Made by a program: the position numbers and the translations under genes. From an uncultured Pelagibacteraceae bacterium (GTDB taxonomy: Bacteria > Pseudomonadota > Alphaproteobacteria > Pelagibacterales > Pelagibacteraceae), in NCBI GenBank assembly GCA_902624315.1, contig CACNXC010000008.1, positions 1 to 44,551 of the forward strand: a DNA stretch of 44,551 nucleotides. Direction: 5' to 3'. The first letter of the stretch is position 1. Every line of letters begins with the position of its first letter. Shown one piece after another: positions 1 to 8,077 of this stretch. The notes under the pieces were generated by a model that saw only the letters and a program-made list of their open reading frames with translations, ran no database searches and was not told the origin of the DNA.

Positions 1-401
1 TCACTTATGGATAAAGCACAAACAAACCTGGCATTAATTTTTTTATTTCTCCAATTTTTATCTTTTTTATCTAATGCCTTATAAACTTTTTGAATTGCCT
101 TATTAAAATTTAATTTTTTTCCAGCCCATCGTGCTGAAAAGATTCCTGGTTTTTTATTTAAAATGTCGATTTCTAAACCAGAGTCATCAGCTAAGCAGAT
201 TAGATTTGTTTTTTTTGAAAAGTATTGAGATTTAATCAGAGAATTTTCTTTAAAAGTCTTTCCTATTTCTCTTGGGCTCTTTAAATTAAACTTTGAGGTA
301 GGAAATGTTTTAATATTAGCTGGTAATAAATCTCTTATTTCTTTTAATTTTCCTTTGTTATTTGTACCTATAAGGAGTTGTTTAATTTTTTTTTTTAGCA
401 T
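1..401 (-). CDS. rdgB: RdgB/Ham1 non-canonical purine NTP pyrophosphatase (3' end outside window)
   Basis: Hydrolyses XTP, dITP and ITP to monophosphates so that deaminated purines are not built into nucleic acid. The first 133 residues are visible and the C-terminus lies beyond base 1. Family motifs are clear: the N-terminal substrate loop IGTNNKGKLKEI (about residues 11-22), the metal-binding LADDSGLEID (about 71-80) and PGIFSARWAG. The ATG at 401 is preceded by only 36 bases before grpE on the other strand. In many alphaproteobacteria rdgB lies near grpE together with rph and the repressor gene hrcA. No hrcA lies between the two genes here. Identification is firm; only completeness is unknown. 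Confidence 0.93.
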   Translation of the reverse strand, partial: MLKKKIKQLLIGTNNKGKLKEIRDLLPANIKTFPTSKFNLKSPREIGKTFKENSLIKSQYFSKKTNLICLADDSGLEIDILNKKPGIFSARWAGKKLNFNKAIQKVYKALDKKDKNWRNKKINARFVCALSIS

Positions 402-429
402 CTGGAAATTTAATTTTTTCTTACCATAT
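402..429 (+). promoter_or_regulatory. Putative heat-shock (RpoH-type) promoter of grpE
   Basis: CTGGAAA (402-408), 13 bases, then TACCATAT (422-429) resembles the sigma-32 consensus CTTGAAA-N13-CCCCATNT, with one mismatch in the -35 box and two in the -10 box. The same 7-13-8 geometry recurs before dnaK and hslV. Predicted transcription would start around 435-437, directly before the grpE ATG at 438, so the message may be leaderless. This is inferred from sequence pattern only. Confidence 0.5.
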
Positions 430-437
430 ATGTCCAT

Positions 438-1088
438 ATGGAAAAAGATCAAAACCAAGAAAATACAGACAAAGCATCAGAGAAAGATCAAAAAGATTTA
501 AATCAAGATCAAAAAACTGAAAATTTAGAAACGAATGATAAAGGACAAGATCAAGAACATGATCAAGAGAAAGAAAAAACCCCAGAAGAGAAAATTTTAG
601 AGTTAGAAGATAAACTTGCAAGATCATTTGCTGAAATGGAAAACCAAAGAAGAAGGTTTGAAAAAGAAAAAGAAGATGCTTTTGAATATGGAGGGTTTTC
701 TTTTGCAAGAGAAGCTTTAAATTTAATTGATAATCTTGAAAGATCAAAACAAATTTTATTAAATGATGAAACTTTAAAAGATACTGAGGCATTAAAAAAA
801 ACACTCGAACATTTTGACATTATCAATAAAGATTTAATTTCAATTTTTTCAAAAAATAAAATCAAGCCTATTGAATGTCTCAATAAAAAATTAGATCCAA
901 ACTTTCACCAAGCAATGATTGAAATAGAAGATGATCAAAAAGAACCCGGAACAATTGTTCAAGAAATACAAAAAGGATTCACAATTAAAGATAGATTGTT
1001 GAGACCAGCTTTAGTTGGCGTAGCAAAAAAAAGTGAAAAAAAAGAGGAAAAAAATGAGGAAAATAAAGAAAATTCAGGAGATAAATAA
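438..1088 (+). CDS. grpE: GrpE, nucleotide exchange factor for DnaK
   Basis: GrpE releases ADP from DnaK and so drives the chaperone cycle; it is a cytosolic dimer. The 216-residue protein opens with about 50 very polar residues (K/D/Q/E/N-rich, probably disordered). A long amphipathic helix follows (ELEDKLARSFAEMENQRRRFEKE, about residues 53-75), then the beta domain with NPNFHQAM-like DPNFHQAM and the end motif GFTIKDRLLRPALVGV (about 180-195). The C-terminus is another charged tail. It lies 60 bases before dnaK. No Shine-Dalgarno sequence is seen, which fits a leaderless or very short leader. The out-of-frame ATG at 430 is not used. Confidence 0.95.
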   Translation: MEKDQNQENTDKASEKDQKDLNQDQKTENLETNDKGQDQEHDQEKEKTPEEKILELEDKLARSFAEMENQRRRFEKEKEDAFEYGGFSFAREALNLIDNLERSKQILLNDETLKDTEALKKTLEHFDIINKDLISIFSKNKIKPIECLNKKLDPNFHQAMIEIEDDQKEPGTIVQEIQKGFTIKDRLLRPALVGVAKKSEKKEEKNEENKENSGDK

Positions 1089-1100
1089 TATTTAAATGAA

Positions 1101-1128
1101 CTTGTAGAATTCAATTTCAACCCTATAT
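1101..1128 (+). promoter_or_regulatory. Putative heat-shock (RpoH-type) promoter of dnaK
   Basis: CTTGTAG (1101-1107), a 13-base spacer and CCCTATAT (1121-1128) match the heat-shock sigma pattern. Read the alphaproteobacterial way it is CTTG-N17-CCTATAT, an exact fit to CTTG-N17/18-CYTATNT. It sits in the 60-base grpE-dnaK gap, giving a leader of about 14 bases before the dnaK ATG at 1149. Confidence 0.65.
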
Positions 1129-1148
1129 GAAGAGAACAAATAACTGAT

Positions 1149-3074
1149 ATGAGCAAAATAATTGGAATAGATTTAGGAACAACAAACTCTTGCGTAGCTA
1201 TTATGGAAGGGAGCCAGGCAAAAGTTTTAGAAAATGCAGAGGGTGCAAGAACCACACCTTCAGTAGTTGCTTTTACTGAAGAAAAAGAAAAATTAATAGG
1301 ACAACCTGCTAAAAGACAAGCAGTAACAAATCCGGAGAATACAATATTTGCAGTCAAAAGATTAATTGGTAGAAATTTTGAAGATCAAACTGTTAAAAAA
1401 GATATCGAGGCTGCACCTTTTAAGATTGTAAATTCTGAAAAAGGTGACGCATGGATTGAAGCGAAAGGAGAGAAATATTCGCCTTCACAAATTTCTGCTT
1501 TTATTCTCCAAAAAATGAAAGAGACTGCTGAAAAATATTTAGGTCAAGCTGTTACAAAAGCAGTAATAACTGTCCCTGCATATTTTAATGATGCGCAAAG
1601 ACAAGCTACCAAAGATGCCGGAAAAATAGCTGGGTTAGAAGTTTTAAGAATTATCAATGAACCAACTGCAGCTTCACTAGCTTATGGTTTGGATAAGAAA
1701 CAAAATAAAAAAATTGCAGTTTACGATTTAGGTGGTGGAACTTTTGATGTGTCTATTCTTGAATTAGGTGATGGAGTTTTTGAGGTAAAATCTACAAATG
1801 GTGATACTTTTTTGGGTGGAGAAGATTTTGACAACGCTGTTGTGGAATATCTAATTTCTGAGTTCAAAAAAGATAGCGGTATTGATTTAAAAACTGATAA
1901 ATTGGCATTACAAAGATTAAAAGAGGCGGCTGAAAAAGCAAAAATTGAACTTTCAGCAGCTGAGCAAACAGATATTAATTTACCATTTATAACTGCTGAC
2001 AAAACTGGTCCTAAACATATTAATTTAAAAATGACTAGAGCCAAGTTAGAAGCTTTAGTTGAGGACTTAATAGCTAAAACTATTCCACCATGTAAAACTG
2101 CTTTGAAAGATGCTGGAATTTCAGCAAGCGATGTTGATGAAGTAGTAATGGTTGGGGGTATGACTAGAATGCCAAAAGTCATTTCTGAAGTAAAAAATTT
2201 CTTTGGTAAAGAACCAAACAAAAGTGTGAATCCAGATGAAGTGGTTGCAATGGGTGCTGCAATTCAAGCTGGTGTTTTACAAGGTGATGTAAAAGATGTT
2301 CTTTTATTAGATGTAACACCATTATCCCTAGGAATTGAAACTCTAGGCGGTGTATCTACAAAACTTATTGAAAAAAATACAACTATACCTACAAAAAAAA
2401 GCCAGGTATTTTCTACTGCTGAAGATAATCAGCCAGCCGTTTCAATACGTGTTCTTCAGGGTGAAAGAGAGATGGCAACAGATAATAAATTACTAGGTAA
2501 TTTTGAACTAGTTGGTATTGCTCCTGCACCAAGAGGAGTTCCTCAAATTGAGGTGACTTTTGATATAGATGCTAATGGAATAGTTAATGTATCAGCTAAA
2601 GATAAAGGCACGGGTAAAGAGCAAAAGATTCAAATTCAAGCCTCTGGTGGATTAAGTGATGAGGAAATTGAAAAAATGGTAAAAGATGCTGAAGCCAATA
2701 AAGAAGCAGACAAGAAAAAAAGAGAGTCTGTTGATGTAAGGAATCAGGCAGATACTTTAATTCATTCAACTGAAAAAAATCTAAAAGAGCATGGATCTAA
2801 AGTTTCAGATGCAGAGAAAAAAGCAATAGAAGATGGTTCAAATGCATTAAAGGAATCTCTTAAAGGTGAAGATATTGAGGATATTAAGAAGAAAACAGAG
2901 GCATTAGTACAAGCTTCAATGAAACTAGGAGAAGCTATTTACAAGTCACAACAAAGCACAAAACCAGATTCTGGTAAAGATGATGGAAAAGACGAAAAGG
3001 GAAAGAAAGACGATAATGTTGTTGATGCGGACTTTGAGGAAGTAAAAGACGAGAATAAAGAAAAAAGCGCTTAA
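1149..3074 (+). CDS. dnaK: Hsp70 chaperone DnaK
   Basis: ATP-dependent cytosolic chaperone that binds exposed hydrophobic segments together with DnaJ and GrpE. At 641 residues it has standard length. The ATPase domain begins with [14 protein letters not shown] (about residues 5-18), followed by [11 protein letters not shown] and [14 protein letters not shown]. The substrate-binding domain and helical lid follow, and the acidic tail contains [11 protein letters not shown] as in other proteobacterial DnaK proteins. It has its own heat-shock-type promoter and is followed after 28 bases by dnaJ. Confidence 0.98.
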   Translation: MSKIIGIDLGTTNSCVAIMEGSQAKVLENAEGARTTPSVVAFTEEKEKLIGQPAKRQAVTNPENTIFAVKRLIGRNFEDQTVKKDIEAAPFKIVNSEKGDAWIEAKGEKYSPSQISAFILQKMKETAEKYLGQAVTKAVITVPAYFNDAQRQATKDAGKIAGLEVLRIINEPTAASLAYGLDKKQNKKIAVYDLGGGTFDVSILELGDGVFEVKSTNGDTFLGGEDFDNAVVEYLISEFKKDSGIDLKTDKLALQRLKEAAEKAKIELSAAEQTDINLPFITADKTGPKHINLKMTRAKLEALVEDLIAKTIPPCKTALKDAGISASDVDEVVMVGGMTRMPKVISEVKNFFGKEPNKSVNPDEVVAMGAAIQAGVLQGDVKDVLLLDVTPLSLGIETLGGVSTKLIEKNTTIPTKKSQVFSTAEDNQPAVSIRVLQGEREMATDNKLLGNFELVGIAPAPRGVPQIEVTFDIDANGIVNVSAKDKGTGKEQKIQIQASGGLSDEEIEKMVKDAEANKEADKKKRESVDVRNQADTLIHSTEKNLKEHGSKVSDAEKKAIEDGSNALKESLKGEDIEDIKKKTEALVQASMKLGEAIYKSQQSTKPDSGKDDGKDEKGKKDDNVVDADFEEVKDENKEKSA

Positions 3075-3102
3075 CTGACATCTATTTGTCCAGGTTATAT
3101 AC

Positions 3103-4239
3103 ATGGCTAAAAGAGATTATTATGATGTCTTAGGAGTAAGTAAAAGCGCAAGCCCTGATGAGCTAAAATCAGCCTACAGAAAATTAGCCGTTAAATATCA
3201 TCCTGACAAAAATCCTGGGGATAAATCAGCAGAAGATAAATTTAAAGAAGCCAGTGAGGCTTATGGTATACTCTCTGATAAATCAAAAAAAGAAAACTAC
3301 GATAACTTTGGACATGCTGCATTTGAAAATGGTGGCAGTGGTAGAGGTGGTTTTGGTGGTTTTGGAGGTTTTAGTGGTGCAGATTTCTCTGATATTTTCG
3401 AAGATTTTTTTGGAGACTTTGGTGGTGGAGGCAGAAGAAGTTCAAGAAGAAGCTCAAATAACAGAGGTTCGGATCTAAGATATGATTTATCAATTACACT
3501 AGAGGAGGCATACACTGGAAAAAAACAGAATATTCAATTCTCCACGTCTGAAAAATGTAATACTTGTAAAGGAAATGGTTCTAAACCAGGCTCAAGTCCA
3601 GATAGATGTACCTATTGTGGAGGAAATGGAAGAGTTAGATCTAATCAAGGTTTCTTTACAGTTCAACAAACTTGTCCTCAGTGTGCAGGAAGTGGTGAAG
3701 AGATTACCAATCCGTGTGTGGATTGTAACGGACAAGGAAATAAACAAACTAACAAAAAAGTATCTGTAACAATACCTAAAGGTGTAGATGATGGTACGAG
3801 AATAAGACTTGCTGGCAAAGGTGAAGCAGGAACAAGAGGGGGTACCAGCGGAGATTTGTATTTATTTATAAATGTTAAATCTCATGAATTATTTAAAAGA
3901 TCTGATGTAAATTTATTTTTTGAATTCCCAATTTCAATTGCCGATGCTGCTTTAGGTACAACAATTGAAATACCTACAATTGATGGAAAAAAAGCAAAGA
4001 TTAAAATACCAGATGGAACTCAAGATGGTAAACAATTTAGATTAAAAGGCAAAGGTATGCCTTTTATGCGTAGAGGTGATTTCGGTGATCTATACGTCCA
4101 GGTAAAAACTGAAGTGCCAGTCTTTTTAAACAAAGAACAAAAAGATTTATTAGAACGATTTAGAAAAATTGAAAATGAAAAATCAAATCCAAGTATTAAG
4201 AAATTCTTCCAAAAAGCTAAAAGTTTCTGGAATAGTTAA
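3103..4239 (+). CDS. dnaJ: Hsp40 co-chaperone DnaJ
   Basis: Delivers substrates to DnaK and stimulates its ATPase. This is a class I DnaJ of 378 residues. It has a J domain with HPD at about 33-35, and a Gly/Phe-rich linker at about 75-112 with repeated GGFGG units. Four CxxCxGxG zinc-finger repeats lie between about 152 and 212 (CNTC, CTYC, CPQC, CVDC), then the two C-terminal beta domains. It follows dnaK by 28 bases and is probably co-transcribed. The Gly/Phe repeats create long spurious reading frames on both strands here. Confidence 0.97.
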   Translation: MAKRDYYDVLGVSKSASPDELKSAYRKLAVKYHPDKNPGDKSAEDKFKEASEAYGILSDKSKKENYDNFGHAAFENGGSGRGGFGGFGGFSGADFSDIFEDFFGDFGGGGRRSSRRSSNNRGSDLRYDLSITLEEAYTGKKQNIQFSTSEKCNTCKGNGSKPGSSPDRCTYCGGNGRVRSNQGFFTVQQTCPQCAGSGEEITNPCVDCNGQGNKQTNKKVSVTIPKGVDDGTRIRLAGKGEAGTRGGTSGDLYLFINVKSHELFKRSDVNLFFEFPISIADAALGTTIEIPTIDGKKAKIKIPDGTQDGKQFRLKGKGMPFMRRGDFGDLYVQVKTEVPVFLNKEQKDLLERFRKIENEKSNPSIKKFFQKAKSFWNS

Positions 4240-4241
4240 AA

Positions 4242-4409
4242 ATGGGATTAGAAGAAATAATTCCGGCTATTTTTTTAATAGCTGTTTTAATTTTAGTTTT
4301 ACCTGAATTTTTAAGATCAAATTCAAAATCAAAAAGATTTCTCAAAAATTTGGCTATTTGGTCAATAATTGTTATATCTATTGTAATCATTTCTTTTTTT
4401 GTCTTTTAA
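4242..4409 (+). CDS. Small two-helix membrane protein of unknown function (55 aa)
   Basis: A short reading frame starts two bases after the dnaJ stop codon and fills most of the gap before the glycosyltransferase. The predicted protein has a hydrophobic segment at about residues 6-21, a basic loop (RSNSKSKRFLKN, about 25-36) and a second hydrophobic segment at about 38-55 ending at the stop. The charge pattern suggests the loop is cytoplasmic. The arrangement faintly recalls the N-terminal membrane anchor of alphaproteobacterial retropepsin-like (TIGR02281) proteases, but no protease domain follows. Family not recognised. The clean hydropathy pattern and tight packing argue for a real gene. 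Confidence 0.6.
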   Translation: MGLEEIIPAIFLIAVLILVLPEFLRSNSKSKRFLKNLAIWSIIVISIVIISFFVF

Positions 4410-4431
4410 ATATAAATTATAATCTATAATA

Positions 4432-5589
4432 ATGAATATTCTTGTTGAAGGCTGGCGTAATATAAATCACTCCTACGCACTTGTTAATCAATGGCAAATC
4501 TTCGAACTAATCAAATCAACAAACATATATTTTAAAGATGTTTCTTTTTCTAATGAAAATTGGAATTCACAAAGAAATGATAGTGGTTTAAGGAATGAAG
4601 TAAAAAATGTAATTAATAAAATCCCGCTGGCATCAGATAATATTAATTATGATATAACTTATAGAATTTCAGCACCATTTAATTTTGATAAAAAATTTAA
4701 TTCAAAGCTAATTTTTATATTTGCAACCTCAGAATATAAAAATAATTTATTTAAATCAGATTACACTAATGGCGATCCAATTCAGCTGGGTAGAGAAAAA
4801 AATTTTTTTATACACACTCCATCTAATTGGTCTAAGAAAAGCTTTTTAGCGTCTGGTTTTAGAGAAGATCAGGTAATAGTTGTTCCTCATGGAGTTGACG
4901 TAGAAACTTTTAATTTAATTTCTGAAAGTGAAAAAAAAAATATTAGGGACAAATATAATATAAAATCTGATGACTATGTTTTAACAAATATTGGTGCCAT
5001 GACACAAAACAAAGGTGTTGAGGATTTAGTAGCGGCATATGGAATTCTAAAAAAGAAAAATAAAAATCTTAAACTTATTTTAAAAGATCAGAGCAACTTG
5101 TATGATCGAAATGCGAATTCTCCTATAAAAAATATGCAAAGTTCGAAATTTAATCAAAAATACCAAATTTTTAATGAACAAATGTATAATGACATAATTA
5201 TCATTTCCAAAAATTTAAATTTTGATGAATTAAGGAATATTTATTCTATAACAGATTGTTACGTTTCACCTTATAAGGCTGAAGGTTTTAATCTTACCCC
5301 ACTCGAAGCTGCCGCATGTGGAACACAGATAGTGGTTACAGATGGTGGGCCTACTGATGACTATTTTGATGATTGTATGGGTTTTAAGATTGAAAGTAAG
5401 GAAAAAAGTCTAAATGAGAGTATTTATCTTAGCCCAAAAACTAATTCTTTAATTGAAATTCTCGATTCTATCATAAATAAGATTGACGATAAAAAAGATG
5501 TAAGAAGCAAACTTGTTCATAAAAATTTTTCTTGGGAAAATATAGTCAAAAAATTAAAAAAAGAGTTTGAAAATAAATTAAGTAAATGA
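4432..5589 (+). CDS. GT4-family (group 1) glycosyltransferase
   Basis: A GT-B fold glycosyltransferase of 385 residues, expected to transfer a sugar from an NDP-sugar at the cytoplasmic side. The C-terminal nucleotide-sugar domain shows VSPYKAEGFNLTPLEAAACG (about 279-297), the family E-x7-E motif region, followed by VVTDGGPTDDY. The linker between the domains contains VPHGVDVETF (about 147-156). Acceptor and donor cannot be predicted. It stands alone between dnaJ and dapB with no other polysaccharide genes adjacent. It may be functionally linked to the distant sulfotransferases and the OGT-like gene in this window (inference). The start is the ATG at 4432; no Shine-Dalgarno sequence was found. 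Confidence 0.85.
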   Translation: MNILVEGWRNINHSYALVNQWQIFELIKSTNIYFKDVSFSNENWNSQRNDSGLRNEVKNVINKIPLASDNINYDITYRISAPFNFDKKFNSKLIFIFATSEYKNNLFKSDYTNGDPIQLGREKNFFIHTPSNWSKKSFLASGFREDQVIVVPHGVDVETFNLISESEKKNIRDKYNIKSDDYVLTNIGAMTQNKGVEDLVAAYGILKKKNKNLKLILKDQSNLYDRNANSPIKNMQSSKFNQKYQIFNEQMYNDIIIISKNLNFDELRNIYSITDCYVSPYKAEGFNLTPLEAAACGTQIVVTDGGPTDDYFDDCMGFKIESKEKSLNESIYLSPKTNSLIEILDSIINKIDDKKDVRSKLVHKNFSWENIVKKLKKEFENKLSK

Positions 5590-5600
5590 AATAAGAAATT

Positions 5601-6377
5601 ATGAAAAAAATAAACTTAGCAATTACTGGTTGCTTGGGTAGAATGGGCCAACAACTAATAAAATCTTCAAAAAAAGATATTAATTTTAAATTAGTCACAC
5701 TCACAGAAAATATATTAATTAATAAAAAAGTTAATGGGATCAAACTAGAATTGAATTCTGAAAAAGCCTTTAAAAAAACAGATATAATTATTGATTTTAC
5801 TGTACCTAGTTGCACGCTTGAAATACTAAAAATAGCAAGAAAGCTAAAAAAAAAAGTTGTAATTGGAACCACGGGGTTTAACAAAAAACAAGAGGATCTT
5901 ATTAAAAAATATTCGAAAAAAATACCAATTTTAAAAGCTGGTAATATGAGTTTAGGAATAAATCTTTTAGTTTATTTAACAGAAATAGCCTCAAGTTCTT
6001 TAGGGAAAAATTTTTTAAGTAAAGTTTTTGAAATACATCATAAACACAAAAAAGACTATCCTTCTGGCACAGCACTTATGATTGGTAAAGGGATTGCTTA
6101 TGGCAAAAAAAAGAATTTCTTAAGCTTGTATGGGAAAAAATATTTAAACAAAAAAACTTTTCCATATAGTAAAAAGATAAATTTCAACTCAATAAGAAAA
6201 GGTGAAATCATTGGGGAACATGAGGTAAAATTTTCTAGTGGTAAAGAAATAATCACTTTAAATCATGAGGCTTTTGATAGAGCTCTTTACTCTGAAGGCG
6301 CATTGACAGCAGCAAAATGGCTAGTAAATAAGAAACCTGGTCTTTACTCAATGAGAGATTTAATGAATTTCAAATAA
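5601..6377 (+). CDS. dapB: 4-hydroxy-tetrahydrodipicolinate reductase
   Basis: NAD(P)H-dependent step of lysine and diaminopimelate synthesis. At 258 residues it has normal length. The N-terminal Rossmann loop reads GCLGRMGQ (residues 10-17). The substrate and catalytic motif is EIHHKHKKDYPSGTA (about 143-157), which holds the catalytic His and Lys and the PSGTA loop. The stop codon TAA is followed directly by the nth ATG, which shares one base (TAATG). The strong lysine content (many KK pairs) is a composition effect of the AT-rich genome. Confidence 0.96.
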   Translation: MKKINLAITGCLGRMGQQLIKSSKKDINFKLVTLTENILINKKVNGIKLELNSEKAFKKTDIIIDFTVPSCTLEILKIARKLKKKVVIGTTGFNKKQEDLIKKYSKKIPILKAGNMSLGINLLVYLTEIASSSLGKNFLSKVFEIHHKHKKDYPSGTALMIGKGIAYGKKKNFLSLYGKKYLNKKTFPYSKKINFNSIRKGEIIGEHEVKFSSGKEIITLNHEAFDRALYSEGALTAAKWLVNKKPGLYSMRDLMNFK

Positions 6378-7030
6378 TGAATGAAATTCAAAGGGCTAAG
6401 ATAGTATTAAAGATTTTAAATAAAACTTATCCCTCTATATATGTTCCATTGAAAAGTAGAAATGTTTTTACTCTTTTGATTTCTGTTTTACTTTCAGCAC
6501 AATGCACAGACGTAAATGTAAATAATGTTACTAAAGATATTTATCCAAAATATTATAAACCAAAACATTTTGTAAAATTAGGAAGAAAAAAAATTGAGAA
6601 ATTAATAAAAAAGATTGGTATTTTTAGAATTAAAGCAAAGAGTATTTACAACCTATCAAAATTATTAATAGAAAAACACAATGGTAAAGTTCCTAAAACA
6701 TTTGAAGAATTAGAGAGCTTACCTGGAGTTGGTCATAAAACAGCTGGCGTTGTCATGTCTCAAGGCTTTGGATATCCAGCATTTCCAATTGACACTCATA
6801 TACATAGATTAGCTCAAAGGTGGGGCTTAACAAATGGAAAGAATGTTATTCAAACTGAAGAGGACTTAAAAAGATTATTTCCAAAAAAAAGTTGGAATAA
6901 ACTTCATTTACAAATCATTTACTATGGACGTGAATATTGTAAAGCAAGAGAGTGCTTTGGAGTAACTTGTAAAATTTGCACCAGTTGTTATCCTAAAAGA
7001 AAAAAACCAATTAAAACAAAGAAAGCATAA
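6377..7030 (+). CDS. nth: Endonuclease III (base-excision repair glycosylase/AP lyase)
   Basis: Removes oxidised pyrimidines from DNA and nicks the abasic site. It is 217 residues long. The helix-hairpin-helix LPGVGHKTAGVV carries the catalytic lysine at about 120, and PIDTHIHRLAQRWGL carries the catalytic aspartate at about 138. The C-terminal iron-sulfur loop has five cysteines (about 188-204) spaced C-x4-C-x4-C-x2-C-x2-C. This differs from the usual C-x6-C-x2-C-x5-C, so the cluster ligation may differ (see findings). It overlaps dapB by one base and is followed after one base by the PfkB-type kinase gene. Confidence 0.94.
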   Translation: MNEIQRAKIVLKILNKTYPSIYVPLKSRNVFTLLISVLLSAQCTDVNVNNVTKDIYPKYYKPKHFVKLGRKKIEKLIKKIGIFRIKAKSIYNLSKLLIEKHNGKVPKTFEELESLPGVGHKTAGVVMSQGFGYPAFPIDTHIHRLAQRWGLTNGKNVIQTEEDLKRLFPKKSWNKLHLQIIYYGREYCKARECFGVTCKICTSCYPKRKKPIKTKKA

Positions 7031-7031
7031 A

Positions 7032-7961
7032 ATGAAAGTACTTGGAATTGGAAATGCTATAATTGATGTAATTTGTAAAGTTGAAGAAAAATTTATTACA
7101 GAGAATAATCTTACAAAAGGTACAATGAAGTTATTTTTTGATGAAATAGAATTCAAGAATCTTTTAGGATCTTTAAAAATTGAAAAAACTATTTCAGGAG
7201 GGTCAGTTGCTAACTCAATAGTTGGTTTATCTCAACTAAAAAATGATGTTGGTTTTATAGGAAAAATATCTGACGATGTTTTTGGTGCTAAATATGAGGA
7301 AGGACTCAAAAAGGAAAATGTTAAATATTTTTATACAAAAGACAAAGAAAGTCTTCCCACAGGTACTTGTTTGATTTTAGTTACGCCAGACTCTGAGAGA
7401 ACTATGTGTACTTTTTTAGGTATAGCAGGAAAAATTAATGAGCATGATGTGGATGAGAAAATTATAAAAAAAAGTGAATTAATTTTTTTAGAAGGATATT
7501 TGTGGGATGAAGGAGAGCCAAAAAAAGCATTTGAAAAAGCAATTAACAATGCCAAAAAAGTTGCAATGTCTTTATCAGATCTTTTTTGTGTAGAAAGACA
7601 TAAACAAAATTTTTTAGACTTAGTGAAAAAAAAATTAGATTTAACTTTCGCAAATGAAAGTGAGATAATGGCTTTGATCAACACTAAAAATTTCGATGAA
7701 GTCATCAATTTTGCAAAAGAGATAAAAAAACATATTATAATTACGCGTGGGGAAAAAGGTGCAATTGCAATTATTGGTGATGAAATCACTGAAATAAAAG
7801 CAAAGAAAGATCTCACAATTAAAGATTTTACAGGTGCTGGAGATCTTTTTGCGGCAGGTTACTTACATGGTTTTATAAATAATCTGCCTATTGAAGAATG
7901 TTTACAGCAAGCAACCAAGTTATCAACAAAAGTGATTCAACAAATTGGTGCAAGACTTTAA
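7032..7961 (+). CDS. PfkB-family kinase, probable adenosine kinase
   Basis: A ribokinase/PfkB-fold sugar or nucleoside kinase of 309 residues. The N-terminus GIGNAIIDVICKV (about 5-17), the SGGSVANSIVGLSQL motif (about 55-69) and the C-terminal anion-hole/catalytic motif DFTGAGDLFAAGYLHGF (about 265-281, base Asp in GAGD) are clear. The N-terminus resembles proteins annotated as adenosine kinase in alphaproteobacteria, so purine salvage is the best guess. A sugar kinase remains possible. Its stop codon overlaps by four bases (TTAA) the stop codon of the convergent ArfA-like gene. Confidence 0.85.
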   Translation: MKVLGIGNAIIDVICKVEEKFITENNLTKGTMKLFFDEIEFKNLLGSLKIEKTISGGSVANSIVGLSQLKNDVGFIGKISDDVFGAKYEEGLKKENVKYFYTKDKESLPTGTCLILVTPDSERTMCTFLGIAGKINEHDVDEKIIKKSELIFLEGYLWDEGEPKKAFEKAINNAKKVAMSLSDLFCVERHKQNFLDLVKKKLDLTFANESEIMALINTKNFDEVINFAKEIKKHIIITRGEKGAIAIIGDEITEIKAKKDLTIKDFTGAGDLFAAGYLHGFINNLPIEECLQQATKLSTKVIQQIGARL

Positions 7962-8077
7962 CTTTTTATTCTTTTAAAACTGCCTTTACCTTTTTTGGGT
8001 TTAATTACTCTAGGCTTATATTTCTTAGAAAATAGATCTTTAGCAAATCTATTTTTCTTTTTTAATTTTGTAACCAT
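7958..8077 (-). CDS. ArfA-like ribosome-rescue mini-protein (39 aa)
   Basis: A 39-residue, very basic reading frame. It aligns without gaps to the functional core of Escherichia coli ArfA, which recruits release factor RF2 to ribosomes stalled on mRNAs lacking a stop codon. Shared elements are N9, L15, an aromatic at 20, R23-V24, and the signature K28-K-G-K-G-S-F34-x-R36 (E. coli: KKGKGSY.R). The protein stops shortly after this motif and lacks the hydrophobic tail of full-length E. coli ArfA. Its ATG lies 29 bases inside the end of the upstream regulator gene (other frame), which suggests translational coupling. The E. coli comparison is from memory; no search was run. Confidence 0.68.
   Translation of the reverse strand: MVTKLKKKNRFAKDLFSKKYKPRVIKPKKGKGSFKRIKS

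Noticed and set aside
421..804. Minus-strand open frame inside grpE
   Set aside because: It is the low-complexity mirror of the Lys/Gln/Asp-rich GrpE N-terminus (giving Leu/Phe-rich protein) and overlaps a certain gene fully.
1721..2221. Long minus-strand open frame inside dnaK
   Set aside because: Antisense shadow of a conserved coding region; no start signal and no recognisable domain.
3254..3515. Open frames on both strands in the dnaJ Gly/Phe region
   Set aside because: Produced by GGT/GGA repeats coding the G/F linker; the encoded Val/Leu or Pro-rich peptides have no independent support.
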